A DNA stretch of 64,000 bases from Bdellovibrionales bacterium GWA2_49_15 (GCA_001769855.1 MEPP01000009.1:124001-188000), one strand, 5' to 3'. Shown: positions 51,151 through 60,221, counted from the first letter of the stretch. Numbers and translations are program-made. Notes: generated by a model from the sequence alone, not told the origin.

Positions 51151-51936
51151 ATGCAGGTCTCAAGTAAACTTGTTTCCTTTCTCGATCGAGATAATGACTT
51201 TTTAATTCACTACTTTGAGGTAGGAAATCTCTTCAATTTTTTGGATTCACTTCATCACTATTCACCGGAGGCCAAAAAATCCGCCGATTTCTTCCTGCTC
51301 AATTTTCTTCCCCTGATCGCTTTTTTAAAGTCCGGTGAACACTTCGGGGTCTATATTGATTCCTTTACCCCGAACTTATTTTTCAAACTTGAAAGCAACT
51401 CATCCGGACAATTCAGGGCCATGCTCCTGCCTCAGGACTTCAAAACCGAATTGCAGAAGATCACCGGCCAATGCCGGGTTAATAAATATTCCCCTCGCCA
51501 CCCCGATCCTTATGTATCGCATATTGAACTGGCCGATCACGATCTGACTAAAATTTGCTCGGAGGTCCTGAAGGTTTCTTATCAAACTGAAGCCAGGGTC
51601 CTCGTTGATCCCTCACAAAATTTTTCGCTCTTACTGAGTAAAATTCCCAATTCCCCTCTTGCTGTTTCGCTTGATGCCTATATCGAAAAAAGAAAGGCCC
51701 TGCTCCAGCTCCCTCTCGCCGAGTGGGGCCAAGATGGGCCCACGCAGCTCAACTCACGCAATATCACTTTTACCTGCAACTGCTCACGGGAGCAGTTTCT
51801 GCCTTCCTTGAAGCAAATCTACCAGCAAGATGGCGAGGCCTTGTTCGAGAAAAAGCACCTCACCATAACCTGCGATTACTGCAAGAGTGTCTATAACTTT
51901 TCACGGGAAGATCTCTTGACCTTTCGGCCGAATTAA
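51151..51936 (+). CDS. hslO: Hsp33-like redox-regulated chaperone
   Basis: The 261-residue protein ends with the Hsp33 zinc-switch pattern: CNC at 209-211 and CDYC at 241-244, about 30 residues apart. These bind zinc when reduced and form disulfides under oxidative heat stress. The N-terminal region is strongly diverged but keeps LIAFLKSGEHFGVYI (family form LGAMLKG...) and ARVLVDPSQNFSLLLSKIP. Usual length is about 290 residues. The ATG at 51151 is preferred; a GTG at 51097 opens the same frame earlier but overlaps the divergent gene's start. GGGGG lies upstream. Confidence 0.68.
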   Translation: MQVSSKLVSFLDRDNDFLIHYFEVGNLFNFLDSLHHYSPEAKKSADFFLLNFLPLIAFLKSGEHFGVYIDSFTPNLFFKLESNSSGQFRAMLLPQDFKTELQKITGQCRVNKYSPRHPDPYVSHIELADHDLTKICSEVLKVSYQTEARVLVDPSQNFSLLLSKIPNSPLAVSLDAYIEKRKALLQLPLAEWGQDGPTQLNSRNITFTCNCSREQFLPSLKQIYQQDGEALFEKKHLTITCDYCKSVYNFSREDLLTFRPN

Positions 51937-51941
51937 AATCT

Positions 51942-53177
51942 TTAATTGAGATAGACGTCCATTTCACTGAAAATTGACGGCGAGTGAGTGGTCCTTTGAA
52001 AAGCATCACTGGCAATCTCAATCAGTCGCGGCCCAAACATCTCTTGAGTGGAGGTTTTCACCGTGAGCTGTGGCAGGCGACCGACGATCTCTCCCTTTTG
52101 CAGGAGGTACGATAACTGCAAGGGTGTGGAAAAATCACCCTTATCGGTAAAATCTCCCCCCCAGGCCAGAAAGGCGATGATGCAATTATCCAATGACTTT
52201 AAAATATCCTGGGTGCTGCGAGTTCCTGCTCCCACCAGAAGGCGATTAAAATTTGTTGTCACGGCACTATCAAAATTGCGCTGACCATTCCCCGTCGGCT
52301 TAAGGCCATATTTTTTGGCAGAGCGAAGATCAGCAATAACATTTTTCATCACGCCTCTCTCGATTAAAGGCAGCTTCAGTAATTTTCTCACCGTCCCTTC
52401 ATCGTCATATTTTTTATAGAGTCCGTGTTCGGGAGAATAGTTGATGTCATACAAGGAAAATTTAGAATCCGCAATTTGCGCATTTAATTTATCACTATAG
52501 ATGGCCGAGCCAGTGCAATATTTGTCTGCAATAAAAGATTCCGAAATCTTGCGCAGTAGAACTTCATCGTCGATAAAGAGGACCGGATAGCTGCCATTCT
52601 CAATTTTAGCTTGTGTTTTATAAGCCTCAAGATAGGGCGTGTTCTTATCCAAAGTATCCTGCACATCAAGCGTTCTGGCAGACTCACCAAAATATCCGTC
52701 GAGGAGCTGAGGCGATCCCTTTTCTTTGAAGAAATAATGCCATTCATTGACGGCGAACGCTGACTCACACAGCATCCCCTCACTACTCTTAAGCGACTGC
52801 CGATTTAATCTGCGGCGAAATTTTCCCGTAAAGGTAAACTGCCGATCAAACCTCCCCAATTTTTCCTTACTCATCTCAAATGCCTGAAGAATGGATTGTA
52901 GGGGGGCCTGCATACTTTCGTCATCCTGCAACCGCATTCCGCTTACTTCAGGCAAGGAAAACTCATAGGGTATCCCGACCGCCATATTCGCTCTGACCTT
53001 TTCAAAAAGCTGCTCATCAGAGATTTCCCCCACGTATGACGAAGCATAAATTTTGTTTTGCTCGAAAATTCGCAGACCCTTTTTGATAATATTCTTACTG
53101 CGACAAGAATGAATTTTACCGGCAATCACCTCGACGCTCAGGGATTCCTCACCCACGGTTAAAATATCGCGCATCAT
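51942..53177 (-). CDS. pmbA: TldE/PmbA-family peptidase subunit
   Basis: The 411-residue protein matches the TldD/PmbA superfamily, lacking the HExxxH zinc motif as expected of TldE/PmbA. It shows YGLKPTGNGQRNFDSAV, FNRLLVGAGTRSTQDIL and CIIAFLAWGGDFTDKGDFS in the C-terminal half. AAGGAG lies 6 bases before the ATG. It lies 12 bases downstream of tldD, with which it should form the heterodimeric peptidase that acts on unfolded or modified peptides, including processing of ribosomally made antibiotics in E. coli. Confidence 0.82.
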   Translation of the reverse strand: MMRDILTVGEESLSVEVIAGKIHSCRSKNIIKKGLRIFEQNKIYASSYVGEISDEQLFEKVRANMAVGIPYEFSLPEVSGMRLQDDESMQAPLQSILQAFEMSKEKLGRFDRQFTFTGKFRRRLNRQSLKSSEGMLCESAFAVNEWHYFFKEKGSPQLLDGYFGESARTLDVQDTLDKNTPYLEAYKTQAKIENGSYPVLFIDDEVLLRKISESFIADKYCTGSAIYSDKLNAQIADSKFSLYDINYSPEHGLYKKYDDEGTVRKLLKLPLIERGVMKNVIADLRSAKKYGLKPTGNGQRNFDSAVTTNFNRLLVGAGTRSTQDILKSLDNCIIAFLAWGGDFTDKGDFSTPLQLSYLLQKGEIVGRLPQLTVKTSTQEMFGPRLIEIASDAFQRTTHSPSIFSEMDVYLN

Positions 53178-53189
53178 ATTCTTCTCCTT

Positions 53190-54554
53190 TTAACTCACTT
53201 GCATTTCACTGACTAAAATGGATGGCCCTCCATCAGCAATCGGTAAAGGCCATTGTCCGTTTTTTCCACAACCGCCAAAGGCTCCGCTTTCCAGATGAAA
53301 ATCATCGCCGCAGGCTTCAATGTTTTTCAATGTTTCAAAAACCGATCCGGAAAGAACAGAAACCAAGATAGGCTCGGCCAGCTCACCGTTTCGAATGGCG
53401 TAGGCCCGAATAGGGGCGATCGTAAAGGTACTCCCGCCGGAGCCATGTTTAAAATTGTGGAAGTAGATTCCCTCACCGGCCTGCTTAAGTAGCTCAGTAA
53501 AGGGCACCTTTCCCGCCTCGATATAGGTTGAGGTCATGCGCACAATAGGCTCATATTCAAAATTCATAGCGCGGGCATTTCCGGTGGGAAGCTCCTTCAA
53601 GACATTGGCAGTATGAGTAGAATGGAGACGCCCCGTAAGCACGCCATTTTTTATCAAATAATTTTTCCGCGCCGGTGTACCCTCATCGTCAATAGGACAA
53701 TATCCCGAGGAATTGTCATGGGTCCCACAATCTACAATCGAGAGATTTTCGGAGCCCACGACACTTCCCAGCTTCCAGGCCTTGATGGCCTCATCGTCCC
53801 CCATCATGAAATCCGCTTCAGATTTATGGCCGAAAGACTCATGGGTAAAGACCCCGGTAATTTCCGGCGACAATACCACCTTATATTTGCCAGGCGTTAC
53901 GGTCTTGGCATGGAGAAACTTTTGTGACTCCTTCATGTAGGCCAAAATGTCCGATTCAAGATGATTAAAATCCTTAAAATTACTTGCGTATTTTCGAAAA
54001 GCATCAGTGAAGAGCTGGCTTTGATTTTTCAAAGTACAGCCGAAGTGAAAACCGGCCTGATTAAAATCGTAGGAGAACTCTGTTCCCACCGAGGACTTGT
54101 AAAATTTTTCCTTGTAGAGATCGCGATATCCGACTCTCGAAAGCTGAACATTTTCTATCTCTTTGACAAGAAGGAGATAGGAGGTCCCAATTTGAATTTT
54201 TTGCTCGAAGGGAATGAGGGAAAAAGCCTCATCGCCCTTGGAGATCATGTGATGAATACCATTGAAGGCCGGCAGTTCATAGGTGTTTCCCAGATCTTTA
54301 TGCAAGTTGGCCTGCTTTATGAGCTGTTGAATTTCCCCTGCAAGTTCAGTTACGGCGGTGGTGGATGAATAAAACCAAGCTCCATGATGAAAAAGTCGGA
54401 CAAACGCACCGACCACTGGACGTTCGATGGCCTCAATCAACTCACCATTTTGAAAAAGAAAGGTACTCTCAAAGGTTCTTTCTATTCGGACGTCAATGAA
54501 ATGACAGTTTATGTTCTTTAAATCCAGGCATTCGAGCAAGTGTCGCAAATCCAT
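53190..54554 (-). CDS. tldD: TldD-family metallopeptidase
   Basis: The 454-residue catalytic subunit of the TldD/E peptidase contains FTHESFGHKSEAD, the HExxxH zinc motif (His238, Glu239, His243). It also has PTGNARAMNFEYEPIVRM and GGCGKNGQWPLP near the C-terminus, where the family keeps a Cys. Family length is about 480. The ATG at 54554 is chosen because AAGGAG lies before it; two other ATGs are 6 and 18 bases upstream. It is the first gene of the tldD-tldE pair. No small precursor-peptide gene was found near it. Confidence 0.85.
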   Translation of the reverse strand: MDLRHLLECLDLKNINCHFIDVRIERTFESTFLFQNGELIEAIERPVVGAFVRLFHHGAWFYSSTTAVTELAGEIQQLIKQANLHKDLGNTYELPAFNGIHHMISKGDEAFSLIPFEQKIQIGTSYLLLVKEIENVQLSRVGYRDLYKEKFYKSSVGTEFSYDFNQAGFHFGCTLKNQSQLFTDAFRKYASNFKDFNHLESDILAYMKESQKFLHAKTVTPGKYKVVLSPEITGVFTHESFGHKSEADFMMGDDEAIKAWKLGSVVGSENLSIVDCGTHDNSSGYCPIDDEGTPARKNYLIKNGVLTGRLHSTHTANVLKELPTGNARAMNFEYEPIVRMTSTYIEAGKVPFTELLKQAGEGIYFHNFKHGSGGSTFTIAPIRAYAIRNGELAEPILVSVLSGSVFETLKNIEACGDDFHLESGAFGGCGKNGQWPLPIADGGPSILVSEMQVS

Positions 54555-54624
54555 CCCCATCTCCTTTTCCATTTGAGCTCTCTATTGTACCCAGAGTCGT
54601 CCAGGGATGAAGCAAAAAAAAGAA

Positions 54625-57174
54625 TCACTCAACTATTGTTATCTTCGATTCTCTCTCTTTCGTATTTTTATTCCAAAAACTTAGAATGATGAAAATAAAC
54701 AATGCCACGCCGGCGGTCAGAAACAAATCTTGAACTTTGACCGGTGCGAACATGAACAAAGATTGAACGGGTTTGAGATATAGGACGACAATAAGAAAAG
54801 AAAAGGAAACCAGCACAATGGCGGTATTGGCCCTTTTTTTAAAAAAATTCAAAGTCGAGGAAATTTTCCCGTCGCACAGATCAGCGATAATTAAGCCGAC
54901 ATTGGAGAGAACCAGAACACAAAAACAGAGCGCTCTTGCCTCATCTGCCGATTTTCCCACCAGTGTGGCCGTGATAAATGTCCCTATGCTTGCCAGAAAA
55001 AGCAGAAGACCCTGACCGGTGCTTCGAAGAAAGTCCTTTCCGCTAAACAGGCGCAGCTTTAAATTTCGCGGTGGTTTCCTCATGACATCTTCGGCAATAT
55101 CGCGGGCCTCAAAAAGTAGCGAGCAGGTGGGATCGATGATGAGCTGTAAAAAAACAATGTGGGCCGGCATTAAAATAAGCGGTAGCTGAAAAAGGACTGG
55201 AAAAAATGCTAGTCCGGCTATGGGAACATGAATGGAAGCAATATAACCCATGGCCTGCTTAATGTTGCTAAAAATTGTTCGCCCTCGGATAATTCCTGCA
55301 ACAATCGATGCAAAGTTATCATCGAGAAGCACGATATCTGCAACCTCACGCGCCACATCAGTTCCCCTCCCCCCCATCGCAATACCGACATCGGCCCACT
55401 TCAAACCGGGTGCATCGTTCACCCCATCTCCTGTCATGGCGACAATCTGGTCGCGGGCCTGAAAAGCTTTTACAATTCGGAGCTTTTGCTGAGGGAGCAT
55501 GCGGGCAAAAATAGAGGTTTGAGCAATTTTTGGTTCCAACTCTTCATCTGAGAGTAAGGTCAGCTGGTCTCCTGTCATTAAAATTCCGTTTGACTTAATG
55601 CCGGCCTCCTTGCCTATCTTCAGCGCCGTCTCGGGATAATCGCCGGTCATCATGATCACCCTGATACCGGCTTGATGGCATTTTCCCACGGCCTGTGGAA
55701 CCTCCGGTCTCAGGGGGTCTTCCATGCCGATCAGCCCAAGCCACTCAAAGTTGAAAACATGCTGATGCGCTGGCAGTTCCTTCTGCCGAAACTCGGCGCG
55801 AGCGACGGCCAAAACTCTGAGCCCATTGGTTGCCATGACTTTGACTGCAGCGTGCACCTGGGCCGTTTGAGGTGGAGTCAGGTGACAAAGATCGGAAATG
55901 GCCTCAGGCGAACCTTTGGCCGCAATCACATAAAAGGAATCATCGGCGATTTTTTTCCAGACACATGACATGGCAAAAAGTTTATCTGTGAGAGGATAAT
56001 CTTGAACAAGTGACCAATTTTGGTGCAGATGATCCTTGCCCCAGCCCGTTTCCTCGGCGAGTTTGCGAATGGCCTTTTCCATTGGGTCAAAGGGATCCAG
56101 GCGACTGGCCAAAATCGCATATTCGATAATAATGTGATGAGATTCAGGCAGATGGTCGACATTGCCTTCACGGAAATTAAAATATTTACCCCCAAAGTGA
56201 ATGCAAGAAACGGTCATAGTATTTTGAGTTAGCGTGCCGGTTTTATCCACACAGAGAGTGGTTATGGCACCTAAACGTTCAATTGAATTCGGTCTTCGTA
56301 CCAAAACCTGCACATGTGACAGGCGCCAGGCCCCTAAGGCCATAAAAACAGTCAGGACGACTGGAAATTCTTCAGGAATAAGCGCCAGCTGTGTGGCGAG
56401 CCCAACGAGTACGGCCTTCAGCCAATCACCGTGGACGCTTCCGAATAAAATTATGATTAAAATACAAGCAATGGCACCACACCAGCCAAAGAACTTTACC
56501 AGTGAGCGTATTTCGGTGGAAAGATTCAACTCAACAGGACCATGCTCTTTTAAGATTTCACCTATTTTTCCCAGCTGTGTATCACGACCTGTTTTTTCAA
56601 CCCGTGCCAAGGCACGGCCGCTGACCACCAAGGTACTTGCAAAAAAATGTGCATCGCCGCCCGGAACGGTAGATTTTTGAACGGCAAAGGATTCGCCCGT
56701 TAATAATGACTCATCGACACTTAGACTGGATGTTTCCAGAATGTGCCCATCTGCAGGAATTCTATCGCCTTCATGAATCGAAATTAAATCCCCTGGCACG
56801 AGATTTTGAGCAAGGATTGTTCGCAGCTTACCATCCCGAATAACTTGTGCAGTTGGTGCCGAAAGTTCACGCAGCACTTGCAAGGCATGTTCAGTTTTAA
56901 GATCCTGATAAAGAGAAATCCCGATCACGAGGAGGGCCGAAAAACTAAGCAGCATTCCTTCTGCCAAATCTCCCATAAAAAGATATAAACTCGTAATAAT
57001 CACCAACAAAATCAGCGTCGGTTCCTGTAAGACATTGGTGACATGGCATAGATATCTTTTTTTATCTGCCTGATTTACAACATTCGGACCATACTCTAAA
57101 AGTTTCGTGGCCGCTTCCCGACTACTTAAATTATCTGGCAGATGGGAATTCCTTATCGCAACAGAATTAGCCAT
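54625..57174 (-). CDS. P-type cation ATPase (PII, calcium-type)
   Basis: The 849-residue inner-membrane pump has the full set of P-type motifs: TGES (LLTGESFAVQKS), the PEEFPV motif in the ion-binding span, DKTGTLTQN with the phosphorylated Asp, KGSPE, and TGDGVNDAPGLK. AMGGRGTDVAREVAD and the following spans fit the P2/SERCA-like group (Ca2+ or possibly other cations). It lies 8 bases after the universal stress gene and is co-transcribed with it and the hibernation factor. Confidence 0.88.
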   Translation of the reverse strand: MANSVAIRNSHLPDNLSSREAATKLLEYGPNVVNQADKKRYLCHVTNVLQEPTLILLVIITSLYLFMGDLAEGMLLSFSALLVIGISLYQDLKTEHALQVLRELSAPTAQVIRDGKLRTILAQNLVPGDLISIHEGDRIPADGHILETSSLSVDESLLTGESFAVQKSTVPGGDAHFFASTLVVSGRALARVEKTGRDTQLGKIGEILKEHGPVELNLSTEIRSLVKFFGWCGAIACILIIILFGSVHGDWLKAVLVGLATQLALIPEEFPVVLTVFMALGAWRLSHVQVLVRRPNSIERLGAITTLCVDKTGTLTQNTMTVSCIHFGGKYFNFREGNVDHLPESHHIIIEYAILASRLDPFDPMEKAIRKLAEETGWGKDHLHQNWSLVQDYPLTDKLFAMSCVWKKIADDSFYVIAAKGSPEAISDLCHLTPPQTAQVHAAVKVMATNGLRVLAVARAEFRQKELPAHQHVFNFEWLGLIGMEDPLRPEVPQAVGKCHQAGIRVIMMTGDYPETALKIGKEAGIKSNGILMTGDQLTLLSDEELEPKIAQTSIFARMLPQQKLRIVKAFQARDQIVAMTGDGVNDAPGLKWADVGIAMGGRGTDVAREVADIVLLDDNFASIVAGIIRGRTIFSNIKQAMGYIASIHVPIAGLAFFPVLFQLPLILMPAHIVFLQLIIDPTCSLLFEARDIAEDVMRKPPRNLKLRLFSGKDFLRSTGQGLLLFLASIGTFITATLVGKSADEARALCFCVLVLSNVGLIIADLCDGKISSTLNFFKKRANTAIVLVSFSFLIVVLYLKPVQSLFMFAPVKVQDLFLTAGVALFIFIILSFWNKNTKERESKITIVE

Positions 57175-57182
57175 AAAATAAA

Positions 57183-58061
57183 TTATTTCAAAACTAAAAC
57201 TGGCGTTGTACTCGCGCGTATCAGTTGCCGGGTGGTACTCCCCCCCATGAGCGCCGACATAGGGCCGGTCTTGGCCACAACCACGATCAGGTCCGCCATG
57301 ACCTTGGCAGCGGCGTTGAGCACCAGATTCGTCATTGGTCGGATCTCGGTTGTGACAATGATCTCACACAGCACCTTACTTTTTTGACATTCGCCTTCGA
57401 TCCACTCGCACATTTGCTTTACATATTTTCGATAAGAATGAATTTTCGGATTTCCTTCATCAAGCGACCACTGATACATCACTTCGGCAACATGAAAGAC
57501 TGTGAGCCGTGCCTTGGTCCGGCGAGAGATCTCTATACATTGCCGAAGCGCTTTTTTACTGGAGGAGGTGAAGTCACTCGCAAATAAAATGTTTTTGATC
57601 TTCACAGGAAATTTCGCTGTTGGGTTGATTAAGAGCAGATCAAACTTACTGCGGTGGATGACTGTCTCAGCAAAACTTCCCAGGATAAAACGCTTATACC
57701 CCTTACGGGCATGGGTATAAAGGGCGATGATATCCACATCAAGCGAAGTCGCAAGTGCCAATAATCGATCAACCGCTTTAGTATTGGAGATTGTGTTAAA
57801 ATCTATGACATGCAGTTTTTTGTCCTCAAACTGAACTTTCGCCTGCTGAAGTTTTTTTTTCAATAATCTCCGCGGATAAACAGTGAACCGCTCCTTATCA
57901 GGTACATCATAGGCCAAATAGAGTTCGGGCTCGGATCTGGTCACGATAAACCCCACATCAATGTTTGACATCGGGATAGCGAGCTGCCTCAACAGGCCAT
58001 GCATCCCTTTTACACAAGCATCCTTTTGATGGAACGGCTCAAAGGCCCACAGTGCTTTCAT
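57183..58061 (-). CDS. Tandem universal stress protein
   Basis: The 292-residue protein has two USP domains. The first is degenerate at its start (MKALWAFEPFHQKDA) but keeps THARKGYKRFILGSFAETV, and the second has ILFASDFTSSSKKALRQ and AKTGPMSALMGGSTTRQLI. The GxxG(x9)G(S/T) ATP-binding motif is intact or nearly so in the second domain. It shares ATGA with the hibernation factor gene, so it is translationally coupled. In many bacteria such two-domain USPs are induced in stationary phase or anoxia. Confidence 0.87.
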   Translation of the reverse strand: MKALWAFEPFHQKDACVKGMHGLLRQLAIPMSNIDVGFIVTRSEPELYLAYDVPDKERFTVYPRRLLKKKLQQAKVQFEDKKLHVIDFNTISNTKAVDRLLALATSLDVDIIALYTHARKGYKRFILGSFAETVIHRSKFDLLLINPTAKFPVKIKNILFASDFTSSSKKALRQCIEISRRTKARLTVFHVAEVMYQWSLDEGNPKIHSYRKYVKQMCEWIEGECQKSKVLCEIIVTTEIRPMTNLVLNAAAKVMADLIVVVAKTGPMSALMGGSTTRQLIRASTTPVLVLK

Positions 58062-58486
58062 GATTGATTTTCCTTTTTTTCAAAAGACTGCTCACTATGC
58101 ATGGCCTTTTTAAAATCTCCCCAGGAAACCTCAGGATAAGAACCCCATGCCTGCTCTGGATCGCGAATAATGACTTCGTGATCATCGTGGAGTCTGCTTT
58201 TCCATTTTTCTTTGTGTTTGCGGAGCTGCTTCTCCATTTTTTCAACGGCTTCATCAATACATTTATAGAAGTTCTCTGACTTCGCTGTTACAAAATGATC
58301 GCCCTTAGGTCCGTTCACATGGACTTGTGCCACATGCATTCGAGGAATTGTTTCATCCATATAACAAATCCACCTGACATGGGCGGGATTGTCTAAATAT
58401 TTTTTAAAATGCTTACTCTTGTCACGAATGTGCTTGTCTACCGCCGGTGTATGCTCTAGATGTTTAAAGCTGATGGTGATCTTCAT
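58058..58486 (-). CDS. hpf: Ribosome hibernation promoting factor (HPF/RaiA family)
   Basis: The 142-residue protein begins with the S30AE-like fold: MKITISFKHLEHTPAVDKHI, a conserved basic patch (RDKSKHFKKYL), VHVNGPKGDHFVTAKSENFY and a C-terminal basic helix (EKQLRKHKEKWKS). It lacks the long dimerisation domain of the long HPF, and a short acidic tail replaces it. The ATG at 58486 has GAGG upstream. It is the first gene of the operon with the universal stress protein and P-type ATPase. Confidence 0.85.
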   Translation of the reverse strand: MKITISFKHLEHTPAVDKHIRDKSKHFKKYLDNPAHVRWICYMDETIPRMHVAQVHVNGPKGDHFVTAKSENFYKCIDEAVEKMEKQLRKHKEKWKSRLHDDHEVIIRDPEQAWGSYPEVSWGDFKKAMHSEQSFEKKENQS

Positions 58487-58591
58487 ATTTACCTCGTTTT
58501 TGAAAAGATAGCTTCTTCCCAATCCGATGTTCTGAGTTCAGTTTAGTCAGGGGGGAGGACTGAAGCAATGATCTGCGACATTGGATAGAGC

Positions 58592-58786
58592 TTAGCGTGA
58601 AAAGCTAGCGCCATTACCACAGTGAATGCAGTGACGTGCCTCTCTGACTCGCTGGAGAAAGAACTTGCCGCAAGTTTCACATTTTATTCGTTTTCTGATA
58701 CGCACGACATTTTTTTTATTTTCCAGTCTGTAGTTCATTTCATCAAATTCCCCGCTTTGGGAACTCTTGCCCTTCGATAATTCCAT
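58592..58786 (-). CDS. Small zinc-ribbon protein
   Basis: The 64-residue protein has a polar N-terminal half and a C-terminal zinc ribbon of four Cys in two CxxC pairs (KCETCGKFF and HCIHCG, 15 residues between pairs), with no signal or span. It is highly charged (RIRKRIK). GGAG lies before the chosen ATG at 58786. This zinc-finger layout resembles parts of TraR/DksA-like or ribosomal-type ribbons, but is not diagnostic. It sits upstream of the hpf operon on the same strand. Confidence 0.6.
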   Translation of the reverse strand: MELSKGKSSQSGEFDEMNYRLENKKNVVRIRKRIKCETCGKFFLQRVREARHCIHCGNGASFSR

Positions 58787-58860
58787 ATTTTCTCCCATGA
58801 ATTAAGTTATGATAAGCATACCGTTCCCAACAATAATTGATATGACCTAGCTTAGATGCC

Positions 58861-59073
58861 CTACTGATTGTAGTAACTCTGTAGGTTGATTCGCCTCTGC
58901 ATGGCATTTGCAAATAATCTTTTTTTAGCCGTATATCCATGGCAAAACTTGCATCTCCCGATCTCGATAAAAGACTGAGGACGGTTCATTTTATTTACTG
59001 TGCGGACATCGACAGGATGGCACGCAAAAGCAAAACACATCATCAGAACGGTTGCAATTTTTAGGCTCATCAT
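58861..59073 (-). CDS. Small lipoprotein with a CxxCH motif
   Basis: The 70-residue protein has a lipoprotein signal (MMSLKIATVLMMCFAFAC) with lipobox Cys18. Near the middle it has CKFCHGY, the CxxCH motif that binds heme c covalently in cytochromes c, which would need a c-type maturation system. A distal Met (ANAMQRR) could be a sixth ligand. A GGAG lies 5 bases before the two ATGs. The chain is very short for a cytochrome. It could also bind a metal or be a thiol protein. Confidence 0.5.
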   Translation of the reverse strand: MMSLKIATVLMMCFAFACHPVDVRTVNKMNRPQSFIEIGRCKFCHGYTAKKRLFANAMQRRINLQSYYNQ

Positions 59074-59157
59074 TTTAGCTCCGTTTGGTATTTTCTTTTT
59101 TAATTTTAGAAGTATGTCGGCAGTTGGAAATGACCTTGGTCACGCTGGAAGCTTATT

Positions 59158-59171
59158 ACGATTTAGATCAA
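59158..59171. promoter_or_regulatory. Imperfect FNR/CRP-like dyad
   Basis: ACGAT-TTAG-ATCAA fits the TTGAT-N4-ATCAA type palindrome in 8 of 10 half-site positions (three in the left half, five in the right). It lies about 80 bases before the start of the 154-aa lipoprotein gene and 85 bases upstream of the CxxCH gene on the other strand. It was found by eye in a short region. Confidence 0.3.
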
Positions 59172-59250
59172 CACGCCGATCATGCGAAGTCATCGATGCC
59201 CAACTGCGTGAAGCATAGAGTGCGATAAATGCTCGTTAAAGGAGTTATCT

Positions 59251-59715
59251 ATGAAACCGTTAAAAGATCTCTTTCTAATATCAGTTTTATCAATCGTACT
59301 CATGGAATGCACCAATGTTCAGAAGCAAGAGCTGGAAGCTGACAAGGCCAAGATCGAGGTGAGCGCCGAAGAAGATATTTCAATCCGGATTGATACCATG
59401 ATCAAAGAAGCTAAATGGCCCACCGAGGAACAGAAAACCAGACTTTTTGGTTTAAAAGAGAAAACAAAAAACAAAATAGTTGAAATTAACATCAAACTAA
59501 AAAAGGCAAAAATCGTTTTAGTGCAACATCTTGTTGTAAAAGATTCCACCAATGAAAAATTGCGCCTACTTAAAAAGGATATAAAGAAACTCTACAATCA
59601 AAAAGTGGATGTCATGCTTGATGCAATAGAGGAGGCGCGAAAGATTCTGGGAAAGCTTGACCATGTTACACAGCTTGATAGCATGTATCACTTGTACTTA
59701 CTGAATGAATATTAG
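59251..59715 (+). CDS. Lipoprotein, possibly of Spy/CpxP-like chaperone type
   Basis: The 154-residue protein has a lipoprotein signal (MKPLKDLFLISVLSIVLMEC) and a helical, charged mature part (KWPTEEQKTRLFGLKEKTK; VKDSTNEKLRLLKKDIK). The all-helical, basic-acidic pattern with a TEEQ motif recalls periplasmic Spy/CpxP-like chaperones or heavy-metal-linked proteins. AAGGAG lies 5 bases before the ATG. The chain is A/T-coded like the rest of the island. A palindrome follows the stop. Function is inferred, not shown. Confidence 0.55.
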   Translation: MKPLKDLFLISVLSIVLMECTNVQKQELEADKAKIEVSAEEDISIRIDTMIKEAKWPTEEQKTRLFGLKEKTKNKIVEINIKLKKAKIVLVQHLVVKDSTNEKLRLLKKDIKKLYNQKVDVMLDAIEEARKILGKLDHVTQLDSMYHLYLLNEY

Positions 59716-59726
59716 AAGAATAAAGC

Positions 59727-59744
59727 ATCACAGGCTCCTGTGAT
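59727..59744. repeat. Perfect palindromic element
   Basis: ATCACAGG and CCTGTGAT are perfect 8-base arms separated by CT. It lies 12 bases after the stop of the upstream lipoprotein and 81 bases before the DUF883-like gene. It could be an operator or a terminator without a T-run. Confidence 0.5.
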
Positions 59745-59824
59745 CTCTGTCATTCACAGAAACGCTGAGCCTTCCTAAGATTTGTAATACTTCTTTTCAA
59801 CCTCACAACAACAGGAGAATAAAA

Positions 59825-60190
59825 ATGGAAACTGCCGCAAATTTTAAAAACAGACAGAATGCCGAGGCCATTGATCATGCCTTGAAACTTCTTTACAAGG
59901 AAAAGCTAATAAGCTCTTCGGATATTGAAGGAATCACGGCAAGGGAGCATGTCAAAAACCAACCGTTCATCCCAACGATGGTAGAGAAGATGAGTGACGT
60001 GGTTGAGAATATTCAGAAAACCAGTCTTGAATCATTAAGCAAGGCCAAAGATAAAGTGCTAACGACAACCGCCGAGACGGCCAAACGTGTTGATCAAACT
60101 GCGCATAAAAGTCCATGGATTTTTGTTGGAGTTGCCAGTGCGTTGTCCGGAGTTGCAGGGTTCTTCTTGGGTCAGAGATTCAAACGATAG
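59825..60190 (+). CDS. DUF883/ElaB-like membrane-anchored protein
   Basis: The 121-residue protein has a helical N-terminal region and a C-terminal anchor with QTAHKSPWIFVGVASALSG followed by a basic RFKR end, the mark of the ElaB/YqjD/DUF883 family. In E. coli the relatives bind ribosomes to the inner membrane in stationary phase. The ATG follows CAGGAG. Its C-terminus resembles that of the gene at 61369-61725, so the two are paralogues. Confidence 0.75.
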   Translation: METAANFKNRQNAEAIDHALKLLYKEKLISSSDIEGITAREHVKNQPFIPTMVEKMSDVVENIQKTSLESLSKAKDKVLTTTAETAKRVDQTAHKSPWIFVGVASALSGVAGFFLGQRFKR

Positions 60191-60221
60191 CTCTCTAAGC
60201 GACGCGAACAAGGAGGTTTTT

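Noticed and set aside
58743..58940. 65-aa leftward frame between the zinc-ribbon and CxxCH genes
   Set aside because: It overlaps both neighbours in another frame, has no ribosome site and no protein features.
59000..59218. 72-aa rightward frame over the CxxCH gene
   Set aside because: It is antisense to a gene with a good ribosome site and lipobox; composition looks like a shadow.
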